Below are positions 60,784 to 64,000 of a DNA stretch of 64,000 bases, piece after piece. Position numbers and translations under genes: made by a program. Numbering within the stretch: position 1 is the stretch's first letter; each line of letters begins with the position of its first letter. The stretch comes from Chloroflexota bacterium (lineage in GTDB: Bacteria > Chloroflexota > Anaerolineae > Aggregatilineales > Phototrophicaceae). Where the stretch lies: the NCBI GenBank assembly GCA_011525385.1, contig WTGF01000059.1, positions 62,001-126,000 of the forward strand, given 5' to 3'. Below the pieces are notes generated by a model. That model ran no database searches, was not told the DNA's origin, and worked only from the letters and a program-made list of their open reading frames with translations.

Positions 60784-62652
60784 TCATGGCCGCTGGAAGC
60801 TCCAAGTGATCTGTGGCAAGAACGTTACTGGCAGCAACTCGGCTAGGAATTGGTAACGTGTAAAATCCTGATTGTAACGACTGTGCGGTAGCGAAATCGG
60901 CGCGAGACGATCGTCGTTCCGATATTGGTAAAGTTTTACCGCGAACAGCGGTAATTTCGGCGCTAACCTGCGCGCTTGCTCCATTGAGCGGATCGCGGCT
61001 GATCGGTCATCCGATTGCCATTGCAGGACTGCAAGATTCGCCCAGGAGATGGCATGGTAGGGTTCCAAATCCAAAAAGCGCTCGAAGGCTTTGATCCCTT
61101 CACCTATGGCTTCCCCCTCTCCGCCCGCGGCGAGAAGACCCCATAAGATAGCGCTCTGCAGGTGATAGACGGGCATTGTCGGATCGCTCGCGATTAATTC
61201 CTCCAGGGAATCCAGCGCTCCACGATATTGAAGCGCTGGTTTGCCGAGGTTGGGATACTCGCTGCTCGCCGCCGACAGCCGCAGAATTTCAATGTAGCGA
61301 CTCTTGGATTGACTGTTCCTGAAGCCGAGGACCAAGAGGCAGATCCAGAGAAGCGTTAAGCCCAAAGCGCATAGCCTCCCGGACCTTGCTGACGAGAACC
61401 TTTGGTCATGACTTGGGTCAAATGCCAGAACCAGCGAAAGGATGCCGAGCAAAGCGACTGCGGGCATCATGGCGGTGACATCGAACAAATGATGAACAGC
61501 AAATCCCACAACCGGCGCCACAAAGAAGATCCAATCCATGCGATCTTCGCCGGTCTTAACATGCCAAACACGGTGTAAGCGCTGGACTGTCAGCACGACA
61601 GTCGCGCCCAAAGCCAATAATCCCAGGATTCCCATCTCCGCGGCGACATTCAGCGGCAGATTATGGGCATGCGCATAACTCTGCGCGGGTGGAATGGAAA
61701 GATAGCGGCCGTTGTTCCTGCCAAAGGCGAAGAGTCCCTGGCCCGTAAATGGCGCATCCGCGAACTGGATTAGCGCCGACCGCCAGATCTCCGTACGAAG
61801 CGCCGCTCTTCGTTCCTTCAACCTGAAGGAATGGACAATCAAAGCCGCAGCGCAGAGGAGACAAAGAATGACCGTGACCGCTGAAGCTAGCGCGAGGCGT
61901 CGCGTACGCCGCTTTCGGTTGTCCCACCAAGCCAGAAAACGCGCGGGCGATAATAAACCAGAGTGAGCCAGCGACAGCAGCAAGAGCACAGCGCAGGTGA
62001 CGAATAGCCCGATCCAGGCCCCGCGCGACAACGTCAATATCAGGTTGGCGATGGCGCCCCCGCTGTATATGCACCAAACTACTCTATGTGCGCCGGCTCG
62101 CGCTCGCCAGACTTTCCGAAGCGCAAACGGGACAACCACGACCAGGACCGTGCCAAGGGCATTGGAATTGCCCATGACGCTGACCGGCTGCAGCAACCTG
62201 CCTGTATGCAGGATTTGCACTGCGCTAAAGATGATCACCATTAGGCCCGCGCCAAGCAGGCCATCCACAATCAACTCTTTGCAGCTTGGTCGATTCGCGA
62301 TCCAGTCGTACAGAAAGTACCAGGTGCCGATATATATGGCGACAAACCACAGGGCAATAAGGCTGCGGCGGGTGGCCTCCGGGTTTGCCAGCATGGATGC
62401 CCCGATTGCCAGCAACCACAGCGGCATGATCGGATCCAGGACTGTCCGATGCCAGCGCCACCTGTGGCGGAGGCGCAAGACCAACCAGGCGAAAAGCGCG
62501 GCGAGTATCAGCCCGTAAGTTACGGCATGGGTATCGGGAATGACCACAGCATTGAATGTCGCGCCAAAGGGCGACAGAAGATACAAACAGACCAGTGTGA
62601 TGACAAGTCTTTCCGAGAGCCGACAGAGCGGCTTTGACTTGAGAATGGGCAT
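60784..62652 (-). CDS. O-antigen ligase/polymerase-like membrane protein with C-terminal TPR-like region
   Basis: Protein of 622 residues with 12 or more helices and the Wzy_C-type region: TLSRGAWIGLFVT (near 207-219), then a long loop with FTGQGLFAFGRNNGRYL and SYAHAHNLPLNVAAEMGILGL (near 315-340), where His and Arg residues are typical of O-antigen ligases. After the last helix (about 430) a soluble region of 180 residues has TPR-like helices (PYHAISWANLAVLQWQSDDRSAAIRSMEQA). It begins the minus-strand envelope-polysaccharide cluster. In a single-membrane organism it might ligate or polymerise a surface glycan; this is inferred. Confidence 0.8.
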   Translation of the reverse strand: MPILKSKPLCRLSERLVITLVCLYLLSPFGATFNAVVIPDTHAVTYGLILAALFAWLVLRLRHRWRWHRTVLDPIMPLWLLAIGASMLANPEATRRSLIALWFVAIYIGTWYFLYDWIANRPSCKELIVDGLLGAGLMVIIFSAVQILHTGRLLQPVSVMGNSNALGTVLVVVVPFALRKVWRARAGAHRVVWCIYSGGAIANLILTLSRGAWIGLFVTCAVLLLLSLAHSGLLSPARFLAWWDNRKRRTRRLALASAVTVILCLLCAAALIVHSFRLKERRAALRTEIWRSALIQFADAPFTGQGLFAFGRNNGRYLSIPPAQSYAHAHNLPLNVAAEMGILGLLALGATVVLTVQRLHRVWHVKTGEDRMDWIFFVAPVVGFAVHHLFDVTAMMPAVALLGILSLVLAFDPSHDQRFSSARSGRLCALGLTLLWICLLVLGFRNSQSKSRYIEILRLSAASSEYPNLGKPALQYRGALDSLEELIASDPTMPVYHLQSAILWGLLAAGGEGEAIGEGIKAFERFLDLEPYHAISWANLAVLQWQSDDRSAAIRSMEQARRLAPKLPLFAVKLYQYRNDDRLAPISLPHSRYNQDFTRYQFLAELLPVTFLPQITWSFQRP

Positions 62653-62873
62653 TCTCGCTCTTCCAAGGCGATGCTGTTATAGGCTGAATTATACTGTTTA
62701 TGGAAACAACCGGCTTTGCGACCGGGGTGGCCAGTCTATCCGCGCGCGAGTCGCGCAGTGGACGATAGAATCGCTTGCATATCGGTTACGAAACATACCG
62801 TCAATCGGTTACAATTGTGCACGGTCTCATAGGGTGCTGAACATACTCTATTAAAGAGTTGAGGGAAACAATC

Positions 62874-63575
62874 ATGACGGTAGCGCGGGCGCTGTACGAA
62901 ATTCAAACGATCGAGCTTGATATTATTGAACGCACAAAGCGTATGAAATCCGTCAACGCGCAACTGAAAGACGATGAACTGCTCCGGCAAGCCAAAGAAG
63001 GGTTTGCGGTCGCCGAAGCGGCGCTCGACGACAACAGCAAACTTACCCGGGGCGTGGAGATTCAGATTGAAGCGGTCGTCGAGAAACGGGGGGCGACCGA
63101 GACCCGACTCTACAGCGGCAGCGTGGGAAACCCAAAAGAATTACAGGACATGCAGATGGAAGTCGAATCACTCACGCGTCGGCGCGCCCAACTCGATGAT
63201 CAACTCTTGCAACTGATGATAGCGCGCGACCAAGCCAGCCAGGACATGGAAGAAAGCAAGCAACTGTTGGAAGAAATCAAGGGACAACACGACGAACAGC
63301 AGCGAGACTTGATGAAGGAAAAGACCGCGCTTTCGGGCGAGATTGAGCGCCTGATGAACAAACGCAAAAGCGCGCTTGCAAAAACGCCCGGCGCCGCGCT
63401 GCAAACCTATAACAATATGAGAAGAGCTAAAGGCAACCGTCCGGTCGCCGTTCTGAGAGAAAAGGCCTGCGCTATCTGCGGCATTGAACAAGACAACACG
63501 GTGCTGGCTGCCATCAACCGCAGCAGCGACCTTGTCAACTGTAGCAACTGCGGCAGAATCCTACTAAAGATCTGA
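62874..63575 (+). CDS. coiled-coil protein with C4 zinc ribbon (CdsZ/DUF164-like)
   Basis: Protein of 233 residues. Residues 5-165 are a long antiparallel coiled coil (heptads such as MEVESLTRRRAQLDDQLLQL), and the end is a C4 zinc ribbon: CAICG (near 202-206) and CSNCG (near 223-227). The form matches the zf-RING_7/CdsZ-like family, whose members bind nucleic acid or act as assembly factors; function is generally unknown. The ATG at 62874 follows GAGGG; a TTG five codons earlier is possible. It is transcribed towards the yggT/yggS pair. Confidence 0.85.
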   Translation: MTVARALYEIQTIELDIIERTKRMKSVNAQLKDDELLRQAKEGFAVAEAALDDNSKLTRGVEIQIEAVVEKRGATETRLYSGSVGNPKELQDMQMEVESLTRRRAQLDDQLLQLMIARDQASQDMEESKQLLEEIKGQHDEQQRDLMKEKTALSGEIERLMNKRKSALAKTPGAALQTYNNMRRAKGNRPVAVLREKACAICGIEQDNTVLAAINRSSDLVNCSNCGRILLKI

Positions 63576-63643
63576 GTATCGCCAAGACCGATCGTCGCCA
63601 AAGCACGACAACTCGGCCGGCAAGCGGAAGTGGGCTAGCCAGC

Positions 63644-63889
63644 CTAGAAGATCAGTTGCATCAGAACACTGATTCCCAGAAAGACAACTAATGGGCTGAG
63701 ATCAATACCGCCCATTTGTGGCAAAGCTTTACGAATAGGCGCGAGTACAGGTTCCGTCGCTTGATACAAGAATCGAGCGATCGGATTGTTGTAATCGAGA
63801 TTCGGTATCCAGGTCATCAACACCCTTGCCAAAAGGAGCAATTGATAGACTTGCAGCACCCAGAAAATAATCAGAAACAGTGATTCCAT
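63644..63889 (-). CDS. YggT-family membrane protein
   Basis: Short membrane protein of 81 residues with two helices (about 3-25 and 60-80) and the family motif WIPNLDYNNPIARFLYQATEPVLAPIRKALP. YggT proteins are linked to osmotic tolerance and cell division and are usually encoded beside yggS. Here the end of yggS lies just upstream on the same strand (31-base gap), which supports the call. Confidence 0.93.
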   Translation of the reverse strand: MESLFLIIFWVLQVYQLLLLARVLMTWIPNLDYNNPIARFLYQATEPVLAPIRKALPQMGGIDLSPLVVFLGISVLMQLIF

Positions 63890-63920
63890 TGCTCATCTAA
63901 CCTTTCTTGATCGTCCTAAA

Positions 63921-64000
63921 CTAACCTTTGCGTTCACCAAATATCGCGCGGCCAATTCGGACCATGGTCGCGCCCTCTTCTATGGCAATCTGATAATCAT
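63921..64000 (-). CDS. YggS-family PLP homeostasis protein (C-terminal end only)
   Basis: The last 25 codons of a gene entering from beyond the window's right edge. The residues DYQIAIEEGATMVRIGRAIF followed by GERKG and TAG are the usual C-terminus of the YggS/PLPBP family, pyridoxal-phosphate-binding proteins that buffer vitamin B6. The downstream neighbour yggT is the classic partner. Confidence 0.85.
   Translation of the reverse strand, partial: DYQIAIEEGATMVRIGRAIFGERKG

Noticed and set aside
1-64000. CRISPR arrays, phage genes, insertion sequences, toxin-antitoxin pairs, rRNA or tRNA genes
   Set aside because: Scanned for and not found; the only mobile-looking DNA is the short palindromic repeats.

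Overview
The window looks like chromosomal DNA of an uncultured bacterium, most likely a member of the Chloroflexota (Anaerolineae-like). This is an inference from gene content: a stand-alone TIGR03960 radical SAM protein plus a DUF2344 partner, the LysW-dependent alpha-aminoadipate lysine pathway (otherwise best known from Thermus/Deinococcus and archaea), a membrane-anchored MurF-like ligase, many small membrane proteins, and a moderately high GC content. There is no transposase, phage gene, CRISPR array, rRNA or tRNA that I can support.

Layout. 0-10 kb: FtsK/SpoIIIE translocase (probably cut at the window edge), an SRAP (YedK/HMCES) operon, DUF2344 protein, PsuG, DinB-like protein, a secreted propeller-like protein, the TIGR03960 radical SAM enzyme and an alpha/beta hydrolase. 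10-18.6 kb: membrane MurF-like ligase, Ddl, membrane glycosyltransferase, RsuA/RluB pseudouridine synthase, PlsC, an APH-like kinase, a MOSC-like protein. 18.6-25.7 kb: a peptidoglycan-sugar salvage operon (MFS permease, NagZ, AmiE-like serine hydrolase, BadF-type sugar kinase, MurQ, NagA) with start/stop overlaps at three of its junctions. 25.7-29 kb: crotonase, FabD, RpmF, fructosamine-kinase-like protein. 29.1-39 kb: lysine biosynthesis through the carrier protein LysW (lysW-X-Y-Z-J-K, homocitrate synthase, and after an inverted MFS gene both homoaconitase subunits). Homoisocitrate dehydrogenase and the aminoadipate aminotransferase are not in the window. 39-53 kb: ComM/YifB ATPase, glutamate formimidoyltransferase, PEP carboxylase, VOC protein, M1-like lipoprotein peptidase, UbiA-like protein, CCA-adding enzyme, a CcdA-thioredoxin fusion with a second thioredoxin, DUF2085 protein. 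53-62.7 kb: minus-strand run with PspA, four polytopic glycosyltransferase-like proteins, an O-antigen-ligase-like protein and a helical-repeat protein. 62.7-64 kb: zinc-ribbon coiled-coil protein, YggT and the end of YggS.

The most interesting signals lie outside the ordinary genes. (1) The leader of the lysW operon encodes a 19-residue peptide with two Lys-Lys codon pairs, followed by an alternative hairpin and a rho-independent terminator. The spacing is what classical ribosome-stalling attenuation would need, so it is a candidate lysine attenuator. (2) A dispersed repeat of about 85-95 bp, with an internal CGTCGC/GCGACG hairpin and a conserved GCCGAGCGGC end, is present in at least seven copies. 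One copy sits in frame inside a membrane glycosyltransferase gene, one supplies the stop codon of the DinB gene, and one ends as a terminator. (3) Other palindromic elements are a double 9-bp hairpin at 17.74-17.81 kb, a C-rich/G-rich hairpin at 51.76 kb, and TGTCCG half-sites at 27.96 kb.
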